Shown one piece after another: positions 23,825 through 37,200 of a stretch of 64,000 nucleotides of DNA. Position numbers and translations under genes: made by a program. Source of the DNA: Haematococcus lacustris (taxonomy: Eukaryota > Chlorophyta > Chlorophyceae > Chlamydomonadales > Haematococcaceae); the NCBI GenBank assembly GCA_030144725.1, contig JASKMD010000017.1:5699992-5763991 (forward strand), given 5' to 3'. The notes beneath the pieces were generated by a model. That model was not told the DNA's origin. It saw nothing but the letters and a program-made list of their open reading frames with translations, and did no database searches. The first letter of the stretch is position 1. The number at the start of each line of letters is the position of its first letter.

Positions 23825-25575
23825 GGCTGGGTGGAGGTGGAGCTGCACAGCCCCTCTCTGCTCTAAGCTGCAACCGTCGGGGCTAGCTGGCTCGTGACAG
23901 CTGCAACATGCCACACAACCTGTGTCAGGGTATGGTGGGCGATGTGGACAGGTTGTGGAAGCAGCTGAAAGCCGGTATGTGTAGGTGGAAGACCCAGGCG
24001 AGCACATATGTACATAGCCTCTGTGCCTGTCTTTGATGTGAGGTCGTTTGTTCGCACATGCAGCGGTGGGTGGGTGGGTGGTGGTGACTGACAAAGAGAC
24101 ATTGCATGGGGATAAATGCATGGGTGATGTGTCCATGCGTCTAGGCTGTGGCACCCGTGCCTGCAGCAAACATCCCTCATGCTGTGACACTGTTCCCAGC
24201 TGCAAGTGTCCAGCATGAGCCCACAACATGCAGGATGCCCTCAGGTGTTAGGCATATGCATGGGTGTGTTCACTGTGCCCACACCTCCCTATTTATAGCT
24301 TGCTGAGTGTTCCTTGCTAATACCCTACCATGGCAGCAGCAGTAGGCTACACCTGCTGCAGCCTAAGCTGCTTGGCATCTTCTGCTTAGGAACTCCTGCT
24401 CTGCCCCCCTTGTCGCTGGCCTCTTGGGTCCAGGGCTGCCCCTGGAGGGCATGCTGAAGATGCTGGCGCCTGCTGTTGCCGCTGTCCTCAACCCCGTAGC
24501 TCAGTTAATGGTCAATACTCTTCCCATGCATGCCAAACCCCGATGCAAGATACGTCCAATATGGGCTTGCTGCCATGTGTTGCGCGATGAAACGAAAACG
24601 ATTCAGCCCAAATAGGGAAACTGAAACCCTGCCATTTGGAACTAGTACGGTGCATAGCAATTACCCGATGCTTCCTCACATCTCCACCTGGCATGTTTGA
24701 CGAATGCTTTAGTGTTTATTGACATGCAGCATACACCAAGATATCGGCCTTGCAATGGTAAGCTGAGGCATTCTCCCATGTTGTGAGTTGCTCTGCCTAT
24801 TGGAGACCTAGTGCCGATGTCACAGCGGCGTCGGCATGAGCCCGACCACCATGACACCCAGCAATGCACCAGGGTGTGATGGCTCAGGCACAAGAATGCC
24901 GAGCAACATAAACGACATGCAAGGGCGCTTGAGCCAGTCTACTAGCGTGATCAAGCCCCGTTGCCTGCATGCCTGACCTCCTAGCCCCCCTGCTCCTCCC
25001 TTGCCTGCTGCTCAAATTGCTGCACCTTGCACAGGGTAGACATTGCACAGCCTGCCATGCAGCGGCTTGCTGCTCTAAGCAGACCAGTCACTCGTCGATC
25101 AAATTCACACAACCCTGCCCCTCATCACGTCTGGACCCACACTCCAGGAATCACATCACCACAGACGTGCAGCTTCACTCGCCTTGTTCTACGATGCCAG
25201 GAGCCTGAGCCTTGAGCTGGCTGCACTCGGCAAGCGTTTGCACCAGTCACCTACCCTACCCCTAACCCCCTCTCCAAGTGTGATCTTCTTGTGCATCAGA
25301 GGCGCTGAACTCAAGGCCTGCCAACCCAGCTGCCTGGCGTATCGCTTGGCAGGCTTGCCTGCTCCCTGAGGACATCCAGCTCTGTGCTACTTGGGGTGGT
25401 AGTACCTGCAATGTGGTACAAGGTGGTACAAGGTGGTGCAATGTGGTGCAATGTGGTACAAGCTGGTGGGAGTGGTGGGCAAGGCACAGCAGGGATGGGG
25501 TGCGACTGATGTTGGCGCCACCCAGCCTGCCTGCTGTACCCAGCCTGCCTGCTGTAGTGCGCGCATGACCCCGCC
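23825..25575. other. Convergent 3' intergenic region
   Basis: Lies between the stop codon of the plus-strand BRCT gene and that of the minus-strand MAP kinase. Near 25400-25465 there is a short imperfect tandem repeat of GGTGGTACAA/GGTGGTGCAAT, and near 25525-25560 a duplicated CCCAGCCTGCCTGCTGTA. A frame near 24424-24530 (LEGMLKMLAPAVAAVLNPVAQ) is hydrophobic but isolated and not assigned. Confidence 0.5.
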
Positions 25576-27997
<2,422 letters not shown>

Positions 27998-28813
27998 TGC
28001 TCGACGAAAAATAGCGCTGCGCGCAATGAATGCGCGGGGACTCAACTTAGAAACATTCAAAGCATCAGGCTGGGTTCACAGCCCGGCGCAGAACCAAAGC
28101 TGCTTATGTGCGCATGTGGACATTGCTAAGTCGAAATGATTAAATTATTGTTTCCTCTCATGTGGGCCTCATCGATAGGGTGCGCAGTGCGCACGAGTCG
28201 CCAACCTTACAAAAAAGGCAATTGTAAGATACTCCAGAAAGCAGACACACCAACATCAAAACTGGCTCAGTGTCTTAGCCTGGAAGCACGGGATGTGTTC
28301 CGGCCAGAGGGCTGTACTCCAAGACTCAATTGCCTGAATCAAAGATGCCTGAACCATTCCCTGACCCCACCCTAGGAGGGCAGTCGCCGTTGGCATGACA
28401 CAGTGACACATTAGGCTTGGCAAGTAAGGAGCAGAAGGCGGTGGGGGTAGGGGTGCGCCTCCGGGAAGATGTGGCTGTGTCACGCCCCATGTCAAATGAC
28501 AAGCCCTGTGTCATGTGGTCCACAACCCCCACGTAGCCAGGCAGCCCGTTAGCAGCCTCACAGCCTGGACCCGCTGAACCTGCCCAGCCTACCAAGGTTG
28601 GTAAGGGCAAGGCTGATAAGCTCCCCACCTCAAGCTGAGTTGCAAGATGTTGGGGGGGGGGGGGGGGCTTTCAGCGTATGAGCTCGCAAACCAGTGGAAC
28701 AACCGTGGTAGCCCATGTAGCACATGGACGAAGTAGCAACAGTGCTGCTCAAGGTCCAAGTCATACCGGCGAGCCAGCTCCGCTCCCGCGGCGGCAAGCT
28801 AATCACGTCCGCC
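27998..28813. promoter_or_regulatory. Shared divergent promoter region
   Basis: About 0.8 kb between the MAP kinase start (minus) and the prefoldin start (plus). It holds a run of 16 G at 28652-28667. No defined promoter element could be identified, but both genes must be transcribed outward from here. Confidence 0.45.
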
Positions 28814-29107
28814 ATGGATTTAAAGGGTACTTTGGAGCGGGAGTACGAAGCTTATAAAAAGATCCAGCAGGGTATGCTTGGAGCACCCCGCCTTAAACTG
28901 CTCACCAGGTCAGGTCAAAATGAGCATTCTTCGGAATGACCTGCCTCCCTCACGTGGTCGTGCTGCAGACTTGTCGAAAGCAGTCTCGGCTCGCACACAG
29001 TTGGTGTCTCAGGCAACAGAGAATGAAGGTGTCATGGAGGTGAGAGCTAAGGGAGGTGGGAACTGCAGGGACTGCCCCCCTTGCACACACTGCTGCTCCC
29101 TGGCATG

Positions 29108-29138
<31 letters not shown>

Positions 29139-29469
29139 AGGAGTTGAAGGTTTTAGGGGAAGACGCTAATGTATACAAGCTGGTGGGGCCAGCGCTTGTC
29201 AAGCAAGACTTGATAGAAGCTAAATCCAATGTGTCAAAGCGGATATCCTACATTAAAGCGGAGCTTGATCGGGTAGATGGTCAGATAAAAGCATTTGAGG
29301 GCAAGTCCAAGGAAAAGGAACAGGAGGTGCGTGCGTGGCAGCTGTTTACCAGCTCACTTAAGGAGGGTTTTGCCTAACAACGAACGGATTGCGCCGTGAC
29401 TTGTGTCCCATGCAGTTGCTCAAGCTTCAAAAGCGGTTGCAGTCCGCTAGCCCTAAAGCAGCAGCATGA
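28814..29469 (+). CDS. PFD6: Prefoldin subunit 6
   Basis: Four exons: 28814-28871, 28969-29039, 29141-29326, 29416-29469, giving 122 residues with phases that fit exactly. The protein has the beta-type prefoldin layout: N-terminal helix MDLKGTLEREYEAYKKIQQ, then ARTQLVSQATENEGVMEEL, the hairpin region VYKLVGPALVKQDLIEAK, and a C-terminal coiled-coil half (AELDRVDGQIKAFEGKSKEKE) ending in KAAA. Prefoldin is a six-subunit cytosolic chaperone that passes nascent actin and tubulin to the CCT chaperonin; subunit 6 is one of its four beta-type subunits. The acceptor of intron 2 is preceded by a long TC microsatellite (about 29108-29138) acting as polypyrimidine tract. No defect is visible. Confidence 0.9.
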
Positions 29470-29599
29470 GCCATGCTCAGTGGACCAAGGACATATTGTT
29501 TCGCTTTGAGCTGCAAGCTTATTGCAGGCTGTTGTGTCCGTGGCTGTATGAGAAAGATGCTAGTGGATGAGTTGCGCACCAGTCATCTGTAAAAGTCAT

Positions 29600-30275
29600 C
29601 ACTCCATGAATCATTCCATGAGCTGCAAGGTGGTGTGCAAGCCCAGGGGGACAGACCAGCGGCGGGGCAGGGTGGTGCTTATGGTTGAGCATCGCAGCAG
29701 CCGGGTCAGCTCAGCAGTGAATGGCCAGCAGCCCTGTGAGGAGCAGCTGCAGCAAGACTGGAAGGCTGGAGGCCACCAGCAAGATAGGTGCACCACCGCC
29801 TGCTGTGCCCAGCCTGGAGCCAGCAGCGTGACCAGCTAGTGCGGGGCCTGATGTGGTGCCTGGCAGTGGCCCCACATATTTTGCCACAGGCCCCATGCAG
29901 CAGCCAGGGAGCCACACAGCCAGCAGCCTCCGAGCTGAGCACTCCCCTGCCAGCCAAGCGCTCCAGCACTCCCCTGCGAGCCAAGCGCACCAAGGTTGAG
30001 GGCAAGGGCAAGGCTCCTAAAGCCTAGCCAGCACCACAGCCAGGCAGGTGGGTAGACAGGGACTGCAATGCGGCATTGAAATGCAGCGCATTGGGGAGAG
30101 CAGGTGGCGCCCGCTGGAGCTGTGCTGATAGCCAGACCTGCCAGACCTGCCAGCCAAGGGCAAGGAGTACACTGAGCTGGGTACGAGCGGGTGCGAGACA
30201 AGCCACCCAAAGCCCAGCAGCAGCAGCCTGCTGGGGCACTCGAGCGTTGGAGCCTGTTTGTGCAGCCAGCTCTTC
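29600..30275 (+). pseudogene. TnpB/Fanzor-like C-terminal relic, copy 2
   Basis: Shows in order VVLMVEHRSSRVSSAVNGQQ with PCEEQL close behind, a Trp/Lys region, HRLLCPAWSQQRDQLVRGLM then WC, an Ala/Pro/Lys linker with PAKR units, a stop, then PQPGRWVDRDCNAALK and a shifted RWRPLELC. The VEHRSS part matches the place where TnpB-type nucleases carry VDExRTS before the zinc ribbon, and DRDCNAALK the RuvC-III motif DRDxNAAxN. In-frame stops and frame changes show decay. The upstream half (wedge, REC and RuvC-I/II) is absent. The 3' part reads YTELGT...LRDKPPKAQQQQ-like in copies 2 and 3, with a conserved CAG run. The nuclease assignment is inference from motif order. Confidence 0.5.
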
Positions 30276-30596
30276 CTCAATGACTTGTGCAGCTAAGCTA
30301 GTAGCACAGCTCTAGGGGAGGCTGCATGTTTCCCTGATGTTCTGTTGGTTCCAATGAACTTGTCATCATGGTCGGGCTGCCCATTTACCAACTCCATCAC
30401 TAACCTACCACCATTGCTCAAACACCACCTTCATGTGATGATTAAAGCTATGATTGCTTTGCACCGCCGTCCACCGTTAGGCTGCTAGGCCGCCGCCGTC
30501 CCCCTCAAGGGGCCGGGACACTTTACAAACGGCGGGAGCACCGGCCATGAAAACAACCCTGCCAGCCTGAAGCTGCCATGACAAGAATACGTTTAA
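30276..30596. other. No gene recognised
   Basis: Non-coding spacer. Around 30470-30530 a GC-rich stretch (GTTAGGCTGCTAGGCCGCC and CCCTCAAGGGGC) resembles one at 13455-13505 in an intron of the CmcI-type gene, so it may be a short dispersed repeat. Confidence 0.35.
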
Positions 30597-31873
30597 AGCG
30601 GCAGCAGGGGGGCGGCAACAGCAGGGGGGCAGCAGGGGGGCAGGGGGGCGGCAACAGCAGCAGGGGGCAGGGGCAGCAGCAGGGGGGCAGTAGAAGCAGC
30701 AACAGGGGCACCGGCGGGGTGGTGTGGGGAGGGGTGATTGGGGTGGAGTGGCACTCACCTAGCAATGTGGGTAGAGGGGCTACGCCATGGTACACGTTTT
30801 GTGCTCTCACTGATAGGGAGGGGGAGGGAGGAGATAGGGGAAGGGGGTATGGGGAGTGGCTGCCTCCGGACTGCTCGTACAGTGCGCATAGGGGGGCGTA
30901 GGGGGTAGGGGGGCGGGGGAAGGGGGGGGCGTGGTTGATGAATTGTCTATGGGGGAAAGAGAAGGGGAGCCCATCAGACCTGCAGCCAAGGGGCGTGCAC
31001 GTGAGTTAGGGAGATCAGGTTGGGCGCTGTGTGTTGGCCACTTACCGGTAGCCACCAGCAACCAGGGAGCGAAGGGTAGGGATAAGGGGGAAGGGGGAGC
31101 TTGTGGAGGGGGGTGGGAAGGGGGTTGGTAGTGATGCCACGGTGCCGAGGTATGTTGGTGAAGGTATGCTCTTGGCTGATGGGAAGGGTAGGGAAGGGAT
31201 GGCAGATGGCTGCGATGTCAGGGGGTAGAAGGCGAGGGGGAGGGGGGGAGTAGGAAAGGAGGGTAGAGTAGGAGGGTGGGGTAGGGTGGGGTGGGGGATG
31301 GGGGAAGAGAAAGGAGAAGGGGAAGGGGAAGAGGGGAGAGGAGAAGGAGAAGGGGAAGAGAAAGGAGAAGGAGAAGGGGGAAGGGAGGGGGTGGTGGTGG
31401 TGGTGGGAAGAGGGTGGGTGGGGGAGAGGTGACGGGGAGAGGGGAAGGGGGGGTTGGGGAGAAGTAGAAGTGGGATTGGTGGGATAGGGTAGGGAAGGGT
31501 GAAGGAGGCAGGGGGCAGGAGTATAGGCGTCAGACCTGCAGCAAGCAAGGAGCGTACTTACAGTGAGGCTAGCAAAACATCTAAGGAAGCTAGGTGCATG
31601 ACGGAGGCTAGGTTCAGGAGCGGAGCCACTCACCGCTTGCTCCCTGATCCTCCATGCTCCTCCATGCTTCATCCCTGCTGGCTCCTCCTTGGTCTTACCT
31701 TTGTAGTGGGACGGGCTGCAATGGAGAGGGTACGGGGTGATGAAAGCGGGGGAGGGGAGGGAGAGAGGGTAAGGGAGGGAGGTGCGGGGGAGGGGGGGAG
31801 GAAGGGGAGCGAAAGGGGAAGGAGGGTAAAGGGATGTGGACCTGCGGCAAGGAGGTGACAGGTTGTCAAAGGA
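30597..31873. repeat. Composite repeat module, copy A (purine-rich)
   Basis: Begins with GGGGGGCAGCAG minisatellite and continues as a strongly purine-rich strand. It is nearly identical to 59282-60522 in the same orientation, differing by a ~30-bp segment near 30742-30770 absent from the other copy and a few small changes near 30890 and 31670. Read on the minus strand the module contains intron-like GT-AG segments (see findings). Copy A ends where the CCAGTACTGG array begins. The long frames on both strands are translations of the low-complexity sequence. Confidence 0.85.
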
Positions 31874-31875
31874 GT

Positions 31876-32311
31876 ACTGGTCACAGCCAGCCAGCCAGTA
31901 CTGGTCAGCCAACCAGTACTGGTCACAGCCAGCCAGCCAGTACTGGTCAGCCAGCCAGTACTGGTCACAGCCAGCCAGCCAGTACTGGTCAGCCAGCCAG
32001 TACTGGTCACAGCCAGCCAGCCAGTACTGGTCACAGCCAGCCAGCCAGTACTGGTCACAGCCAGCCAGCCAGTACTGGTCAGCCAGCCAGTACTGGTCAC
32101 AGCCAGCCAGCCAGTACTGGTCAGCCAACCAGTACTGGTTGCCATCCAGTACTGGTCACAGCCAGCCAGTACTGGTCACAGCCAGCCAGCCAGTACTGGT
32201 CAGCCAGCCAGTACTGGTCACAGCCAGCCAGCCAGTACTGGTCACAGCCAGCCAGTACTGGTCACAGCCAGCCAGTACTGGTCACAGCCAGCCAGTACTG
32301 GTCACAGCCAC
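31876..32311. repeat. CCAGTACTGG palindrome array 1
   Basis: About 25 copies of the self-complementary decamer CCAGTACTGG separated by TCACAGCCAGC, TCAGCCAG or similar CAGCC-type spacers. Spacing is mostly 17-25 bp. The array starts immediately after repeat module A. Confidence 0.9.
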
Positions 32312-32945
32312 TGGTCGCTGGAATATCACATTGAGGTCGCCTTGCATTATAAGGGAATGAGATAGAGGACGGATGGAGTGTTGAATGAGGTTGATGCTCC
32401 ATAGCATACTGCATAGCATGCTAAGCAGTGTACTATGTAATGTTAGTGACAGTGATAACAAACACACGTACATAGTAATCTCAATGACATTGCTTAGTGA
32501 GTGATAGCACATGCAATGTGTTACAGCGTGTTGTCCTCTTGTTGTAGTCGGTGCCTATACAGTACCTAACCAAGGCTCCCAGCCCTGACCTCAGTCCTTA
32601 GCCCTACCCTTCAGCTATCATCCAATTGTCTGTAAGCATACTCGCTTCATCCATAGGACTTGACATTATAGAGAGATGTTAACCCATTACAAGCGCACAT
32701 GATAGCGCACATCGACTAGACATCGCACGTCAGAAAGACTAGGCAGTATTGAGAGTTGTCAACCCATCACAAGCGCACATTGTAGCGCACATCGACTGGA
32801 CATCGCACATCGCACATCGACGTAGACAGCCGTTGGGGAGCTTCCAGCGAAGCGCTAAGACCAGCGATGCAAGTAGTACTATTGGGAAGGCTTGAATGTG
32901 ATACGCGGAAACTTTGATATCTCCATGCCCTAACTCTGCCAAAGC
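32312..32945. other. Non-coding spacer with a local duplication
   Basis: AT-richer sequence without recognisable genes. Two imperfect copies of a ~65-bp segment (about 32680-32745 and 32757-32825) share CACAAGCGCACAT and AGCGCACATCGACT. Confidence 0.55.
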
Positions 32946-32950
32946 TGACA

Positions 32951-33043
32951 ACCAGTACTGGATGGCAACCAGTACTGGATGCCAACCAGTACTGGTTGAG
33001 GTCCAGTACTGGTTAGCAACCAGTACTGGACCTCAACCAGTAC
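32951..33043. repeat. CCAGTACTGG palindrome cluster 2
   Basis: Six copies of CCAGTACTGG with short spacers (ATGCCAA, TTGAGGT, TTAGCAA), arranged so that the cluster as a whole is nearly an inverted repeat. Confidence 0.85.
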
Positions 33044-34233
33044 TGGTTGCCTCTCAAAACGGCACGACAGGCCAACGCTCGAATCTCGCCAGCCACTTGG
33101 AGTTGATTTTTTTTTTCAACAGCGTTGGCTTGCTTATGAGCAACTGCAGCCTTCCATCAAAAAAAAAAGTACCCTTAGGTGGCACCTATAATGCGATCTT
33201 TTCTGCGAGTGTATGTCTACAACATGTTCTACATATACATCACCAGTGCCGCCCCGTATCGCACTCAACAAGCTCATCACAAATTGACGCCCACGTGCAT
33301 ACCACGGCCTCACGTTTATGGGTTTAGATGCGAACAGTTGCTGCCGGAGGCATGACCGCCACTGCTGCTGCCTGCTGGGCTGCTGCAGATGTCCCAGGGC
33401 GTGAAGACTGCCGTAGACACCCACCGAGGCAACACCCAGCACTTCAAGGTGGCCATTGAGGTGGGTCCGACCGCCAGGCCAGAGTGGTGGAGGGCAGCTA
33501 GGCCACACTGCTTTGCACGCCAGGCTGCGTCTGCACAGGCCCCATGCCGTTGGGTCCTTGTTATAGTGGCGGTAGCGGTGCAGGACGTACACAGCAGTGG
33601 GACAGAAGGTAAGAAGACACAGCCCGGGGGCCGGGCAGGGGGGAAGTGGCAGGCGGGGCAGGAGGCAGTAGTGGAGGTAACATTTGAACGGGGGCAGCCA
33701 AGCGGTTAGGCAAGCGATTGCAAGTCATACACAGTCGTCGCACACATGTTGTTGCATTCCGTGAGGTAGCATTCCGTGAGGTAGCATAACCCTCAATGTG
33801 TGTGATTTGTTGTACTGCATATCTTCTACGCAGTTCTAATGTCTGGGCTAGTGTCTAGGGAGGGGAGGGAGGGTGCACGGATGTAGGGAGGGAGGGAGGG
33901 AGGGTCTGCCATTGACAGTGCTTGGTCTTGTTCTTGGTCTGCCATTAAACCTTTTGAACATTGGTCTTAGGTGTAAGGCAGTGCCGCTGTGCCGGGAGGG
34001 GAGGGAGGGCGTACTTGTGCCAATGCACCCCGAGCATGCCCCCAGTTGGTAGGGGCGCTCAAGACGGAGGAGTCCGTGGTAGTCTCCCCAACCCCTTGTT
34101 ACAGGACATCACCGCCAACACCTGAAACACAGCCCGCCTCCGTTTGTGCGGCACCTACCCACCCTCCCTTCAATTTGCTATGTGCAACAGCCCATGTCTG
34201 CACGCCCGCTGGGGCCAGGCGGAGGCTGCCTGG
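33044..34233. other. 3' flank of the P5CDH gene
   Basis: Includes an A-run near 33160, an isolated possible exon at 33389-33460 (MSQGVKTAVDTHRGNTQHF followed by a GT donor) whose gene was not recognised, and GGGA-repeat tracts around 33860-33905. No supported gene structure. Confidence 0.4.
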
Positions 34234-37200
34234 TCACGACGTCGTCAAGGACAAGACCACTGGGACTGGCCCAAAGTCAGTGATGATTTCCCTGTGGCAG
34301 GACCACACGTGGCGGATGGCCTCTGGGGTGCCGATGCCTGCGCCCCGGGGGTCGCCTGCGGGTCCGAACCAGTGGTTTTGCGGCGCCCCTGAACACCGGG
34401 CAGGCACCGGTGCAAGGTGTGACCACAACTCATCGCTCACAAGTGGTCACACATGGGCCATGCTCTCATGACGGAAGCATTCTTGCATGGTGGCTTTTCA
34501 ATGGCGGGCAAAGCAACAGCCTGGTCACTCAAGAACAGCCCCAAGCCAACAGTCAGCAGCCAGCCCAGACAGAGGTTGACATGTCCAGGGTACCCTCCAG
34601 CATTGCCAAATTGCAAGCCCTGTTCTGCGACGACTCTGGGCCATCCATGGTTGAAGACAGCAGCAGTTGCATGCATGCTGCCCCTGTGAGAGTCCCTGGG
34701 GCATGGGCGGTGGGTCCCTCTCCTAGTGGTGGAACCCTGCGGGAGGTGAGGCGCCCTGCCAGTGAGCGGCAGCAGCTCAGGCGCAGGCAGAGGGGCTTGC
34801 CTGTGGTCCTGGCGCGAATGCCGGCATACGTGGTGCCGTTCACTGTGTGAGCCAGCACATGCTGCACACTGCATGGCAGGGGCAAGGCTGCACAGCTGAG
34901 TAGGGGCAGCAGGTGTTTTAAACAAGCAGGAGGAGGAGGAGGAGAAGAGGAGGAGAAGAGGAGGGTGGAGATACAGGGCGCACCACATCGCTGCTGCCCA
35001 CATCCACCCATGGCTGCATGGACCCCTCTGCCACATGCCCATGCTGCCTTTATTCTCCATGTAAGGCTATCTCTAGCCGCAAGCGAACTTTCATAGGCAT
35101 CCCCACGTGGGTGGACACATGCTACTGACGTGCTACGTGCCTTGCTAGCCTGCTCCTTCGCCTACCTGACCACTCGCCCACCCTACTTGTTAAGCCTACC
35201 TGGCTACTGGCTATGACTGAACAGTCTACTTGCTTCGCCTGCCTGACCCCTTGGCCACCCTGACCCGCCATACTCACAAGTTGATGTCGTTGGACACCAC
35301 AGCTGCGGTGAGGTGGTGGGACATGCGCTCCAGGGCGTCCAGCATGAGTTGCACCTGGCCGTCACCGTACTGCGTCACCACCTGCAACGGTGGAGGGGTG
35401 ACAGGCCAGGCAAGCTCCCTGCACCCACTAGATGCTCACACTGCTGTGGAGTGACACTTGAATTGCACTGGAGCCTGATGTGGCAGAACAGGACAGCGGT
35501 CAGGCAAGGCAAGGCCCGGGCGCATCAAAGGAACTAGACACAGAAAGGCACAGCAAAGGGGAGTGGCAGGCCGGAAGGCAAAGTGGCAGGCCGGAAGGCA
35601 AAGTGGCAGGCAGGTGGGCAGGCGGGGAAGGGGAGCAGGCAGGCAGGGTCCAGACCTGGAAGGGGCCAAACAGCTCCGTGGTGACGTGACCCCAGTGCTC
35701 CGCCTTCATGGCCTCCTCCAGCGGCACAAACACTGCGCACCATGTGTTTGTTTGGGAGGACACATCTGTGGCTGCTTTGAGCCTTTGGCTTGCATCCAAC
35801 CCTGCGATGGCCATGCTTAGCAGGTGCCTCTCCTCAGCCCAGCTGGATTCTGCACCTGCTTGCTGCTGTGGGTGTGGCTACGAACCCCTGACACTGCTAC
35901 CCACCTGCAGTAGGCTCGATAGCTCCATACACTGAAGGGATGGTGTGGCCAGTCAGCGGCCGCCCTCCAAACAGCAGCTTAGCACCTGCCAAGCAGGAGC
36001 CGCACCAGGGGTCACCACAGCGGCAGAATGAGGGAGGACTAGTAGCAGGGGACGCACACGCAGCGGAAGAGAGGGTGAGATGTGTGGCAGTTGGAAGCAT
36101 AGGCAGACGCTGCAACAGCCAAACAGCGCTGCCTGGTCAACCATTTCCTATGAATTCACCAGGAATGCGCAGCAGCTGCGCCACATGGTCGAGCACGGCC
36201 TCCGTAGTCCATGTCAGCACGGGGCCGATGCTCAGGTCGTCCAAGGTTCGCGCTGCAGCCCGGTCGCGCAGCCGGTCCAGCAGCCCCGCCTTCGCCCAAT
36301 TGTCGTGCACAAACAACATGGACTGTGCGCTGCACTTCTGACCGCTGCAAGCATACGCGTCCTGGTCGCATTGCCATGCCACGTACTCCAAGTCGCGTAC
36401 ATCCGGGCCGAGCACTTTCCAATCGAACCCCGCGTCCTCGAGGAACACCTGGCGGTGGTACAATGCGCGGCGCAGGGCGCTGGTGAGGAAAGCTTGGGCT
36501 ATGGGCTAAGCAGTGGACAGCCGGGAGCCATGGTGCTAGTAGCCAAGGTGATTGAGGGCCTTCAACAAATGCGAAGCTGCTCAAAAGAGGTACACTGTGG
36601 TTTGCCACTAGCCTTGAAGGGTGACTGGCTGGCCCTGGCACTTCTGCAGGCTGAGGGTTCCAGTGTCACCTACAGCCCCGGTAGGTGCCCCACCCACTTT
36701 GCCTGCCAGCTGCACTGCCAGCCGCTCCGCCACCCTCTGGCTACCTGCAGTCAAGGCAGCAGCAGCAGCAGCGGCGGTAGCAGCAGCAGCAGCTGTGCCA
36801 GCATGAACCGCACTGAAACGCTGCTGAAAAGCTGGCAGACCAGCTGCCTCTGTGACCCCATGCAAGCACATCTTGCGTGCCCATGCAGTGCATCACACGT
36901 CACACAAAACAGCGCACACGGCGACACTCTTCACCGCTGCACTGCACCATGCTGCCATGAAGATGCAAATACATGCTGCAGCTGACCTTCTAGGTGCAGG
37001 GAACATCAGGGCACCAGCCAGTGGCAGTGCTGCTGCCCCCTCACGTGGCTCCCTGCCAGGCTCATGCAGTGCAGGAGTCTAGGGGGCGGCAGGCACCTGT
37101 GAAGAGGGTGTTGCGGGGCTGGGCCTGGGCCAGCACCTCGCCCATGGTGGCGCCTGGGCCCACCAACAGGTCTACATCGGTGCGGGGCATGCCGCAATGG

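Noticed and set aside
30974..32360. Long frames reading QYWLAGC, PASTGHSQ and Pro/Ser-rich proteins on both strands
   Set aside because: They translate CCAGTACTGG arrays and the purine-rich module; several frames are open at once, as expected for repeats.
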